Below are positions 1-9,500 of a stretch of 64,000 bases of DNA, in pieces (positions within the stretch are counted from its first letter, which is position 1; every line of letters starts with the position of its first letter). Source of the DNA: Symbiodinium natans (lineage: Eukaryota; Sar; Dinophyceae; Suessiales; Symbiodiniaceae); contig CAJNDS010002457.1 in NCBI GenBank assembly GCA_905221605.1, forward strand, positions 387,501 to 451,500, written 5' to 3'. Position numbers and translations under genes: made by a program. Below the pieces are notes generated by a model. The model was not told the origin of the DNA and did not search any database. It saw only the letters and a program-made list of their open reading frames with translations.

Positions 1-53
1 CCCTAAACCCTAAACCCTAAACCCTAAACCCTAAACCCTAAACCCTAAACCCT
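1..53. repeat. CCCTAAA array at the window edge
   Basis: Seven perfect CCCTAAA units open the window and run straight into a putative splice acceptor (CCTGCAG) and exon. The run may continue beyond the window. It has the same form as dozens of internal arrays, so it is not by itself evidence of a chromosome end. Confidence 0.9.
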
Positions 54-62
54 GTCCTGCAG

Positions 63-143
63 ACTCTGGGAGCGCATCAGCACCGATCCACGCCACTCGA
101 TCGTGACGGACAGCGTCCGGCCTCTTGGCGGATCGGCCTTGGG
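63..143 (+). CDS. Putative internal exon, unknown gene
   Basis: The segment follows CTGCAG and is followed by GTTAGGGTTTAGGG, so it has AG and GT borders. One frame is open and reads LWERISTDPRHSIVTDSV with GC-rich third positions. It lies between a CCCTAAA array and a TTTAGGG array. No family is recognised. Confidence 0.4.
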
Positions 144-644
144 GTTAGGGTTTAGGGTTTAGGGTTTAGGGTTTAGGGTTTAGGGTTTAGGGTTTAGGGT
201 TTAGGGTTTAGGGTTTAGGGTTTAGGGAGATGGATGAGTGAGTGTGTGTGAGTGTGTCTTGTGTTTCAAGCTCTAGTTCATGCCAGCTTTAGTTCATGCC
301 TCGTGACGCACGAGCCATATGGCACAGCTTGCATCAGATTGCGTGATGTGACTTCTGAGAAGTTGCATGTTTGCCGGCACCCCAAAGTCCGTTGCTCCAA
401 AAGGGTTTAGGGTTTAGGGTTTAGGGTTTAGGGTTTAGGGTTTAGGGTTTAGGGTTCAGGGTTCAGGGAAGGAACCTCCAAAACCTTAGGGGAGTGGCGC
501 CGGGCCATGTTTGCCGGGGTCTCTAAGGGCGTCACTTTGCAATGGCATCGCAAGCTGGTGTCGGCGTTCTGCGTATGGGGGGGCGGGGGGGGGGGGGGGG
601 CTGTTCGATTTTTGGGTCCCCCTGATCGGTGGGGCGCTTTCACA

Positions 645-750
645 CATCTGAGGCGCCGTGCGATCCCCGCGCGTGAGTTCGCGAATTGGTCCATGGCCAT
701 GAAAGAAGTGGAGCGCACCGCCTGGATGGCTCCATGGCAAGGCAGTAAGT
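645..750 (+). CDS. Putative exon, unknown gene
   Basis: The open frame reads REFANWSMAMKEVERTAW and ends directly at the inverted-repeat element at 751. A poly-G run at about 577-601 lies upstream. The codon pattern is coding-like, but the 5' border (CTGAG near 650) is uncertain. Confidence 0.35.
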
Positions 751-852
751 GGGCAGTTCTCTAAGTTAGGGTCCCTTTTTGGGGTCCTACATATAGCATG
801 GCACCTTACTCAAAGGACCCCTAAAAGGGGACCCCAATTTAGAGAACTACCC
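751..852. mobile_element. Inverted-repeat element, family F8
   Basis: The ends are inverted: GGGCAGTTCTCTAAGTTAGG on the left and AATTTAGAGAACTACCC on the right, with an internal GGGTCCC...GGGGACCCC pairing. A related copy spans 29673-29752 (AAGTTCTCC...GAGAACTACCC), and another begins at 24199 (GTCAGTTCTCTAAGTTATGG) directly after an exon. The short non-coding TIR form suggests a MITE or introner. Confidence 0.65.
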
Positions 853-1106
853 AAGCAATCGGGTTGGCGTTTCCGACTCTGGGCTTGCGTGGTGTAGGCA
901 GCCCCAATCTCAGCCGGTGCGAGGGTGGCTTGGAATCTTTTGGGGCTCTTGGCTCTCTTTGCAGGCACCTCCTGCAAAGCCCTGGGTTTCGGGACTTGGA
1001 GGCTCAAAAGGGTTTAGGGTTTAGGGTTTAGGGTTCAGGGTTGCCCAACGGCCTCGAGCGCCTCCCGCCAAGGAGCAGGCCTACTGACCGTGCTCCCGGA
1101 GGCGGA

Positions 1107-1157
1107 ATGTTTACTTGGCAGCAGGCCAGGCTCCGTGCAGAGGAGGCAGGAGGAGAG
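1107..1157 (+). CDS. Putative exon ending at a GTAACC donor
   Basis: The frame reads MFTWQQARLRAEEAGGE and ends at GAG|GTAACC. The segment may begin further upstream in the same frame. The gene is not recognised. Confidence 0.35.
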
Positions 1158-1275
1158 GTAACCTCCCTTCGCTTGCCCTGCGACAGAGTTCCATTATCTC
1201 TAGGATGCCTGGTCGCGCCCTCGGCCCCATATTGTTCAGGGGTTCGGATCTGTGACAACCTCGTATAGCACCCAG

Positions 1276-1404
1276 AGTGAGCCCTTATTCCCCCTTTGTT
1301 TAGGGGTTTAGGTTCCCTTAGAAGCCCCTTTAAACCCTGTGATTCCTAGCTTACCCTTGGATCTAGCCTCCTGCAAACAAGGAAGGGCTGGGCAACCTAG
1401 TTTC
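1276..1404. mobile_element. Diverged copy of element family F5
   Basis: CCCTTATTCCCCCTTTGTTT and the following TTTAGGTTCCCTTAGAAGCC match the 7114-7214 copy, and the right end GGGCTGGGCAACCTAG matches its GGGCAGCCTAG end. No coding capacity. Confidence 0.5.
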
Positions 1405-1589
1405 TTTTTTAAAGTTAGCCTCCGGGAGCTGTCGCAAAATCCCGCAGGTGGGCCTTGCCCAGGCTGTGCGAGGTGGTGAGGATAGCGCAAGGGCTTTGAG
1501 TTTGGGGTTCGGGGATAGGGTCTAGGGTTTTGGGGTTTAGGGTCTTAGCGAAAAGGGGTTAAGGGTTCACGTCGGACAGGTTTCCTGAG

Positions 1590-1614
1590 TACGAGAGAGA
1601 GAGAGAGAGAGAGA
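1590..1614. repeat. (GA)n microsatellite
   Basis: An uninterrupted GA dinucleotide run lies between two heptamer-rich stretches. Confidence 0.9.
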
Positions 1615-2201
1615 TTCAGGGTTTAGGGGTGTAGGGTTTGAGACAGGGTTTCAAAATTAAGGGGTGTAGGGTTTAGGGGTTAAGGGCTCAGGGATTTAGA
1701 GTTTGAGGGGCTTGACCATACGGCAAGCCGTCGGTTTGCGCTTTCGCGTGTGTCCCGCCTCTCAAGCTCCCGCCGCGCCCACGGCCCTGGACTTGTGAAT
1801 TCAAGTCCATGCCTGGTCTGCGGCCACTGCTTTGCCCGGCCACAGCAGGAGATTTCTGGAGGGTTTAGGGTTTAGGGTCTAGGGTTTAGGGTTTAGGCTG
1901 AGAACGCCACGTGAAGAGCCCATCACGGGGCGCGCGTCCTTGCCCAGGAAATGCTGTGCTGGACCACTCCGACTCTTAGAGGGCTGCACGTGCGAGCCTT
2001 CGGAGCAAATTTTACAAGACATTTCAGTTTTCCCCTCGCGCCGAGCGTGGGGCAGGCACTGAGCAATGTGAGCTTAAAAGCGTCACGAGCGCCATGAGTC
2101 TAGCTGAACTGCAGCAAATCAGCTCATCTGCGGACAAACCGCCACACCCGACATGCTTCTATTCCGGTCTCCGAGCCAGTTCAAGCCTTTCTCCCTGACA
2201 G

Positions 2202-2240
2202 GAGGAGGGGAAGATCTCCCTACAGAAGTTCCAGGCCATT
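2202..2240 (+). CDS. Short exon, possibly EF-hand-like
   Basis: After CCTGACAG the frame reads EEGKISLQKFQAI and runs into a TTTAGGG array. The pattern of an acidic residue, Gly, Lys-Ile-Ser and a hydrophobic helix resembles the second half of an EF-hand loop, but it is too short to assign. Confidence 0.4.
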
Positions 2241-2780
2241 TAGGGTTTAGGGTTTAGAGTTTAGGGTTTATGGTTTAGGGTTTAGGGTTTAGAGTTTAAG
2301 GCTTAGGGTTTAGGTTGTGCATGCTGCTGCTTTTTCTGGCACTCCCCACCCAGCTCAGACGGACAAAAAACAGGTCTAGGGTGCGGGGCTTAGGGTCTTG
2401 GCACCGCCCTCAGACGTGGGGGCGTGTAGCCCTAAAGCCTAAACCCTAAACCTTAAACCCTAAACCTCAAACCCTTAACCCTAAACCCCATGAACCTCGA
2501 AGTAGTTGAGTACTCTTGTTGTCGCGCCGCCCTCAGAACTGGGGTGAGCCGTGGGAATGTCTCTAGGGTTTAGAGGTTTAGGGTTTAGGTTAGGGTTTAG
2601 GATTTAGGGTTTAGGGTTTAGGGTTTAGGGTTTAGGGTTTAGGCTTTAGGGTTTAGGGTTTAGGGTTCCAGGCGCGCTGGGACAAGCCTGTGCAAAAAGG
2701 GTTAGGGTTTAGGGTTGAGTTTCGTTGTGCGACTCGGCATTCCTGCCAAGTGGTTCGTCCAGCTAAAAAGCAACCCTAAA

Positions 2781-2878
2781 AACTACGATTTGCTTAAGAA
2801 CCCACCCCCCCTCCAAAACGTAAGGGAACGAAACAAGACCAAAAGGAACATGTTCTTCCTTACAAGGGCACTATAGTG
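2781..2878. mobile_element. Element family F1, right end replaced by a heptamer array
   Basis: The left end CTACGATTTGCTTAAGAACC matches family F1. The element is cut on the right, where a CCCTAAA array starts at 2880 in place of the expected GGTTCTTAAGCAA end. Confidence 0.6.
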
Positions 2879-2981
2879 AGCCCTAAACCCTAAACCCTAA
2901 GCCCTAAGCCCTAAGCCCTAAACCCTAAACCCTAAACCCTAAACCCTAAACCCTAAACCCTAAACCCTAAACCGCGCGGAG

Positions 2982-3066
2982 GCCTTCGTGGGCAAAATGG
3001 GGGGCATCCGACAGCTCTTCGAGCAGCGGCGGCTGCGCATCTCCACGAGCCGTGGGCCTCGGAAGG
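2982..3066 (+). CDS. Putative internal exon, unknown gene
   Basis: The frame reads AFVGKMGGIRQLFEQRRLR and then a basic Ser-rich tail, with GC-rich third positions. GCGGAG precedes it and GGTTTTAGG follows. Heptamer arrays of opposite orientation lie on either side. Confidence 0.55.
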
Positions 3067-3244
3067 GTTTTAGGGTTTAGGGTTTAGGGTTTGGGGTTTA
3101 GGGTTTAGGGTTTGGGGTTTAGGGTTTGGGGTTTGAGGGTTTGGGGCTAGGGTTTAGGGTGTAAGGTTTCGGGTTCAGGGTTTGGGGTTTGGGGTTTCGG
3201 GTTTTTTCTGGTTTGGGGCGGAACTGGTGGACCGTGGGTCGCAG

Positions 3245-3311
3245 TTTGCCAGCAGGGAGTGGTTGTTTTTCATGCAGAAGCCAGCAAACGCCGCTGGAAT
3301 CCCCGAATCCC
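3245..3311 (+). CDS. Putative internal exon, unknown gene
   Basis: GGTCGCAG precedes and CGTAGAACC follows. The open frame reads FASREWLFFMQKPANAAGIP. Confidence 0.5.
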
Positions 3312-3457
3312 GTAGAACCCCATGGACCCTGAACCCGAAATCCTAAACCCTACACCCTAAACCCTAAACCCTAAATCCTAGACCCCAAACCCTAAACCCT
3401 AAACCCCAAACCCTAACCCCAAACCCTAAACCCTTGTGAGCCACACACAAAAACCAG

Positions 3458-3530
3458 GCCGCAAAGACGTGTGCGACTACATCGGCATTGCCGAGGGCGC
3501 TCGGGTCCGGGTACGGACCCGAGATCGATT
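3458..3530 (+). CDS. Putative internal exon, unknown gene
   Basis: ACCAG precedes. The frame reads RKDVCDYIGIAEGARVRVRT with strongly coding-like third positions and runs into a TTTAGGG array. It probably belongs with the exons at 3245 and 4045, but I could not prove phase. Confidence 0.55.
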
Positions 3531-3731
3531 TAGGGTTTAGGGTTCAGAGTTTAGGGTTTAGGGTTTGGGGTTTAGGGTTTGAGGTTTAGGGTTTAGGGTT
3601 TGGGGTTTAGGGTTTCGAGTTTAGGGTTTAGGGTTTGGGGGTAGTTGTAACTGATCTGGAGTAGAGGTATCTAGGGGTCTGCTTACAAGCTCCGAGTAGG
3701 GTTGAGTCGCGAGGGCTTTAGGGTTCAGCAG

Positions 3732-3787
3732 CTCCTAGCTGGGACTGAGAAAGTCGGTTGGAAGAAACGGCCTGGGTGCTTTGCAGG
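3732..3787 (+). CDS. Putative short exon
   Basis: TTCAGCAG precedes and a GTTTAGGG array follows. The frame reads LLAGTEKVGWKKRPGCFAG. Confidence 0.4.
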
Positions 3788-4044
3788 GTTTAGGGTTTAG
3801 GGTTTAGGGTTTAGGAGTACTGCCCTAAGCCTAAACAACCCCAAGCCCTCAAATCCAGGCCGCCCGAAGTCGCGCCTGAAGCTTGGCGGGCGTCGACCCT
3901 AAACCATCCCTAAACCCTAAACCCTAAACCCTAAGCCCTAAGCCCTAAACCCTAAACCCTAAACCCCTAACCCCTAAACCCCTAAACCCTACACCCTAAA
4001 TTCCTAAACCCCTAAATCCCTAAACCCTAAACCCCAAACCTGAG

Positions 4045-4114
4045 GCGCACTACTTTGTCCAGGGCCAGAAGAGCCATGGGTGGAGGGAAGCCCAGGCCTC
4101 CCATGTCGGGGAGG
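4045..4114 (+). CDS. Putative internal exon
   Basis: CCTGAG precedes and GGTTTAGGG follows. The frame reads AHYFVQGQKSHGWREAQASH. The exon is bracketed by CCCTAAA (upstream) and TTTAGGG (downstream) arrays. Confidence 0.55.
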
Positions 4115-4466
4115 GTTTAGGGTTTAGGGTTTAGGGTTTAGGGTTTAGGGTTTAGGGTTCAGGGCTGAGGGCTTAGGGCTTAGGGCTTAGGGCTGAGGGT
4201 CTAGGGTTTAGAGTTTGTGGCTCAAAATTTTGTGGGTGCTTTGTTGCTAGGGTGTGGGGCTTCAGTGGGTTTAGGGGTTTTGGGGGGTTTAGGGCATTTG
4301 TGGGTTTCGGGTTTGGGTTTGGGACTCTAATTAAGTTTAGGGGTGTTTTGTTCATAGTGGCTTGGAGACCAAAGGGCTCACCCTAAACCTTAAACCCTAA
4401 ACCCTAAACCCCAAACCCCAAAACCGAGGGTGGCACCAAAACAAGTCACGCCATAGAACCCCTGAG

Positions 4467-4555
4467 CCCTCCACCCGACAAGGTGCTCAAAGTTGGGGTT
4501 CACATGTACTTCGGCAAGACGGACATGGGTCCAGGCGCCCGGCGCGTTGCTTGGG
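4467..4555 (+). CDS. Putative internal exon
   Basis: CCTGAG precedes and GTTTAGGG follows. The open frame reads PDKVLKVGVHMYFGKTDMGP and then GARRVAWG, with coding-like third positions. No family recognised. Confidence 0.55.
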
Positions 4556-5102
4556 GTTTAGGGTGTAGGGTTTAGGGTTTAGGGTTTAGGGTGTGGGGTT
4601 GAGTGCCCGACATGACAATTTGTTGCAGCTGAGTCGCAAGTTGCGGGGCGCACGGGCCATGAGCTTGTGCTTTTGCCCCAGATCGAGATGTGGTGGCCTT
4701 TGTCGGTGCAAGCATGTGTAGGTGCTTGAGTCTCACTTCCAGGCATATGTCCCAACTCCTGGTTCAAAAAGGGTTTAGGGTTTAGGGATTAGGGTTTAGG
4801 GTTTAGGGTTTAGGGTTTAGGGTTTAGCGAATGCCCTTTTCCGCAGCATCACGAGTCCCGAGGTCGCCGCCCGAAAGCCTCGATGCCTCTTTTGTAGGAG
4901 GTTTACTTGGAGGTCTCGGGTTACAGGTCCCCTACAAGACATTACAAAGCCCCAAGCCATGGGAAGGATTCTAGGGTTTAGGGTTGAGGGTGTAATTAGG
5001 GTTTAGGGGTTAGGGTTTAGGGTTTAGGGTTTAGGGCAGTCTGCGGGAATCCCAACACCCCCTTAAGCCTTTGCACAAGGCACCTTTGGTGTCCTTCTGC
5101 AG

Positions 5103-5172
5103 TTCGGCTTCGGAACCGACTCCACGCGGAAGTGGACCGCGCGGCAGGCCGGGATTGGGGCTTGTTGCCTTG
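5103..5172 (+). CDS. Putative internal exon
   Basis: CTTCTGCAG precedes and GTAGGTTTAGG follows, giving textbook AG and GT borders. The frame reads FGFGTDSTRKWTARQAGIGA. It could follow the exon at 4467-4555 in the same gene. Confidence 0.55.
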
Positions 5173-5292
5173 GTAGGTTTAGGGTTTAGGGTTTGGGGTT
5201 TAGGATTTAGGGTTTGGGGTTTAGGGTTTGGGGTTTAGGGTTTGGGGTTTGGGGTTTAGGGTTTAGGGTTTGGGGTTTAGGGTTTAGGGTTA

Positions 5293-5397
5293 AGGGGTAC
5301 CCTTTTCACCCTTTTTTGGTTCTGCCTGATAAAGCAACCAACCCAAAAAAGGGTACCCTTTTTCTAAAATGGTTACTGGGCTGCGAGGTTGCTTAAG
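5293..5397. mobile_element. Element family F5
   Basis: GGGTACCCTTTTCACCCTTT pairs with AAAAAAGGGTACCCTTTTT, and the right end GTTACTGGGCTGC is shared with copies at 7114-7214, 27083-27199, 53201-53359 and 55282-55380. Confidence 0.6.
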
Positions 5398-6082
5398 GGC
5401 TTAGGGCCTTGGGTTTCGCGTGTTGGGGCTGAGGTGTCCGTGCGTCAGACAAGGGGTTCAGGGCTTAGGGTATTCGGGTTTGGGGGTTTGGAGTTTTGGA
5501 TTCTAGAGTGTTCGGATGCACAAGCAAACTACCTGCCCAAAAGCACAACACTTAAAAATCGCCCACAACCTTGGCTTTCTTCTGGCTGGCTCTTGGGACT
5601 GTAACCTTTTGGGTTGTTGAAGAAGCTACAGTAAGGACCCTAAACCCTAAACCCTAAACCCTAAGCCCTAAACCCTAAACCCTAAATAACCCCCGAGATG
5701 GCCAAGCCTTGTAAAGCCGAATGCGGCTCTTGGCCGAGGTCGTGCCGCCGGCTTGGATCCTAAGCGGCGTGGAGGCGGGGTTTAGGGTTTAGGGTTTCGG
5801 GTTTAGGGTTAGGGTTTAGGGTTTGGGGTTCAGGGTTTAGGGTTCAGGGCTTGAGGTTTTGGGTTCCGTGAAAAGGGTGGCTTCCTTTTTGGGCAGTCGT
5901 ATCTGCATGGTCACCTTGCCCCCCCCCCCCCCAAGCTTGACACCAGGACCTCCTGAACCCTAAACCGCAAACCCGAAACCGTATCCCGAAACCCGAAACC
6001 CTAAACCCTAAACCCTAAACCCTAAACCCCTAAACCCTAAACCCTAAACCCCTAACCCTAAAACCCACGCTCCCAACCCGAG

Positions 6083-6168
6083 GATGCCTCCGTGGCCAGC
6101 GCCCTCCGGGAGTCGGGTATCTTGGATGAGCAGCAGGCCTGGCATCTTAGGCCCAAGACCTTCCTAGG
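6083..6168 (+). CDS. Putative internal exon
   Basis: CCCGAG precedes and GTTTAGGG follows. The frame reads DASVASALRESGILDEQQAW and continues open. Acidic and Ala-rich, with GC-rich third positions. Confidence 0.55.
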
Positions 6169-6239
6169 GTTTAGGGTTTAGAGTTTAGGGTTTAGGGTTT
6201 AGGGTTTAGGGTCTGAAACCCGACGCGCCTGCACTCCCA

Positions 6240-6312
6240 GATGTGACCCGAGAGTGCTGCGGAGGCATTCTGGGGCCTGCTGCTGCCCGAGACGGCTCGG
6301 CACCCAGAAGTG
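6240..6312 (+). CDS. Putative internal exon
   Basis: CCCAG precedes and AGTGACCCTAAACC follows. The best frame reads DVTRECCGGILGPAAARDG. Another frame is also open, so confidence is limited. Confidence 0.35.
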
Positions 6313-6458
6313 ACCCTAAACCCTAAACCCTAAACCCTGAACCCTGAACCCTGAACACTGAACCCTAAACCTTAACCCCTAAACCCTAAACCCTAAACCA
6401 ACCCTAAACCCGAAACCCGGAACTCTCTACCCGAAGCCCTAAGCCCTGAACCCTGCAG

Positions 6459-6549
6459 CCTCAACCTCCTTGAGGAGATGCAGGCCATCGCAAGGCTGGA
6501 GAGCTGCCAGCGGAAGGCCTTGTACACGGTGCGCGCGCAGGCTCGGCAT
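6459..6549 (+). CDS. Exon of the DUF3626-like gene
   Basis: CCCTGCAG precedes. The frame reads LNLLEEMQAIARLESCQRKA and then LYTVRAQARH, up to CAT|GCGTAT (GC donor). Joining to 6793 (GCAG|GCC) gives QARHATRLHDEAP in phase. If unspliced, the frame would stop at TAA near 6568. Confidence 0.65.
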
Positions 6550-9500
6550 GCGTATACTCCGGGGACCTAAAGATTAGGCTACTAGAGCCCGTAAGGAGAC
6601 AATTAATTCACCAGGTCCCGGAAACATATGTTTTAAGTAGATGACATGGCCTTGGGGATACTCTTGAGTTGAGGCAAGAATCCCAAGCCCTCAGGAGCGA
6701 CAGTTCCCCCATTTCCACCCCGAACCCTAAACCCTAAATCCCAAACTGCAAACCCCAAACCCTAAACCCTGAACCCCAAATTGGGCGGGCAGGCCACCCG
6801 GCTCCATGACGAGGCACCGGACTGTAGATTCAGGTATACTTGGAGGATCAGGGACTTATAACCCAATCTAGGGTCTAGGGTCTAGGGTCTAGGGTTTAGG
6901 GTTTTTACCCCACTTCTCAGCCCTTCAAGTACCCCAATAGGGTTATAGGTACAGTGATAATTGACTAAGTACCATGAACCTCGAAGTAGGGCCTACGGTT
7001 ACTCAGCCCAGGTGCAAGAAAGGCCTTCATAAGCCTTGGCATTGTTCGGGTGTTGGGGGCTTTCAGCCCGTTATGGAAGATTCTGCAGGGTCCACAAAAC
7101 CTAGGATGCCCAGTAGTACCCTTATTCCCTTTTTGGGGGTGTTTAGGTTCCCTTATAAACCCCTTTAAGCAAAAAAGGGCACCCTTTTTACGCCTTGTTA
7201 CTGGGCAGCCTAGAAGCTGGCCTGGGAACCCTGCAGCTTCTTTCGGGCTTGGGCTGGCTCGGTTACAGAAATCCCGTGGCCAGTCAACACAGGCAAGCAG
7301 GCTCCAACGCCACACGCAAGCAGATCATCTGCCTTTTCTTCGTTCTTGTCCTTTGAGCTTGTCCACTTTCTAAATGACCCTCACTTTCCTTGTCTGTAAG
7401 CTCCGTCTTCACACCTCAAGCCCCTCAACCCTAAACCGGAAATCCTAACCCGAAACCCTGTAGTGGGCTGGGTAAGGCACAAAAACAGAAGCTGTGAGGC
7501 CCTGCCACGGCTCAGAGAGCGCTTCACCAAGCTCGGCCACGGCGGGGGTTTAAGGTTTAGGGTTTAGGGTTAGGGTTCAGGGTTTAGGGTTAAGGGTTTA
7601 AGGCCGAGGAGTTTTGCTTTTGAAGTTTGGCGTCCCACATTTTCAGGCAGGCTCCTGAAAGTCTTTCTCTAGCGTGAGCATCGAACACCTGCAGCCTGAC
7701 CCCTTAAGGTATGGTTCATGCCAGCGCAATGAAGGAGATGGGGTTGGGGCTTTTTTTTTTTAATAAAAAAAAACAATTTTATCGGGATGCAAAGACGGAC
7801 ATAGGGTCTTGTGCACCCTGCCAGGTGACGAGATGCTCGGCACCGTGCTTGACTGGATCCAGGCGCGAGACAGGGCTTGGGAGAGGGATTGAGAAAGGAT
7901 GTCACCCTAAACCCTAAACCCTAAACCCTAAACCCTAAACCCTAAACTCTAAACCCTAAACCCTAAACCCTAGCTCAACCAACAACATTTCCTCCCTTTG
8001 TCAGGCAAAAATCAGGTCGGACTTCCATGATAGCACCTGTTCAATGTACGGAGGGTTTCTCCCCCCAGGCTCCTAAACTTGGGTCCTGTTTGCAGTACGG
8101 GAGGGTACGCTGTATTCCATGATTCCCTGCACATACCTGAAGTCACACTCCTAATGCATGTCAGGGCTAGTCTTAGGTGCTGAGTAGGTATCCTTGAGCC
8201 CGCGCCAAGTCCCCCAAAGCCCTAGACCCTCAACCCTAAGCCCTAAACCCTGAACCTTGTGGGCGGCTGCTCCAAATCCCCTTCGAGCACCAAGGCATAC
8301 CTTTCTCACCCTAGGGAACTCAGCACCATGAAGAGACCTAAGGAATAGACCCCCGAGCTATGTAGGAAGCCTTCAAATCAATTAACCCTGAGGCCTAAAT
8401 CCTCGGCCTAAACCCTAACCACTGAGACTTAACCCCTCAACCCTAAACCCTCATCCCTAAGCCCTCAACCCTCAACCCTATGCCCCAAGCCCAAAGCCCC
8501 TTCTTTTTCCTTAAGAATCTCCATATTGCCTTTATAGGGAAGAAGATGTTCAATTTGTTTGTTGAGGGGTGCCTCTTAAGCCAACCCTAAACCCTCAAAC
8601 CTAAACCCTCAGCCCCCAAACCCTAAACCCTAAACCCCAAACCCTAAACCCTAAACCCTAAACCCTAAACCCTCAGCCCCCAAACCCTCAACCCCCCAAA
8701 CCCTCAACCCCCCAAACCCTAAACCCTAAACCCTAAACCCTAAACCCTAAACCCTAAACCCTAAACCCTAAACCCTAAACCCTAAACCCTAAACCCTAAA
8801 CCCTAAACCCTAAACCCCCCAAACCCTGAGAGGACTTGGCTCCGGTGGTGGTGCATGTTCACATGGATCGGGTTGGCGCCTTCATGGAGGTGGGAACAGG
8901 GTTTAGGGTTTAGGGTTTAGGGTTAGGGTTTAGGGTTTAGGTTTAGGGTTTAGGGTGCTGGGTTTAGGGCTTAGACTGGTCTCTTGCTAAGGAACTTGTC
9001 AGTCGTGGGTTCTAGAAATAATATAGAAGAGAAACAGAATGTGTAAAGTGTCCGAGCTTATGGCAATCTAGTGTTCAACTTCTTTATCAAGAACCTAGTA
9101 GCTAGTCGAGGGCCGGAGGAAACTACGGAACTGGAGTTCGAAGCTTCCCTAAGACTGGCTACCTCTCTTCCAGCCGTTGCCCTGACTCTCTGTGGGTTGC
9201 GAGGGGTTACAGGGTTTAGGGCCTAAGTTCAGGGTGACAAGCACATGTTAATGCATCCGGGTGTGCATGAGCCACCTTGCAAATGTGCTTGCACGGTTGA
9301 TTCGCTTGTTCTGCGTTGTTTTTGACCAGGTTTTCCAAGCTATTTTGCATCTGGAACTTTCATTCCCTCAGCTGCCGCAAGTCCCTAACCCCGAAGCCCA
9401 AAACCCACCTGCTGAGGATATGTTGAAGATGGAAGTACTCTATCGACACTTCACACTTTGCGGACCTTAGAAGTTTCGGGCTCGAAGTCGTGGAGTTGGG

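Noticed and set aside
1-240. A true chromosome end at position 1
   Set aside because: The opening array is only seven units and is followed by arrays in both orientations through the whole window, so it is not distinguishable from the internal arrays.
7050-7373. 107-codon plus-strand frame and its antisense partner
   Set aside because: They span an F5 element inside an intron whose flanking exons (6833, 7489) match in phase.
9261-9470. 69-codon plus-strand frame
   Set aside because: It lies between exons 8889 and 9809, which join directly in phase, so it is probably intronic.
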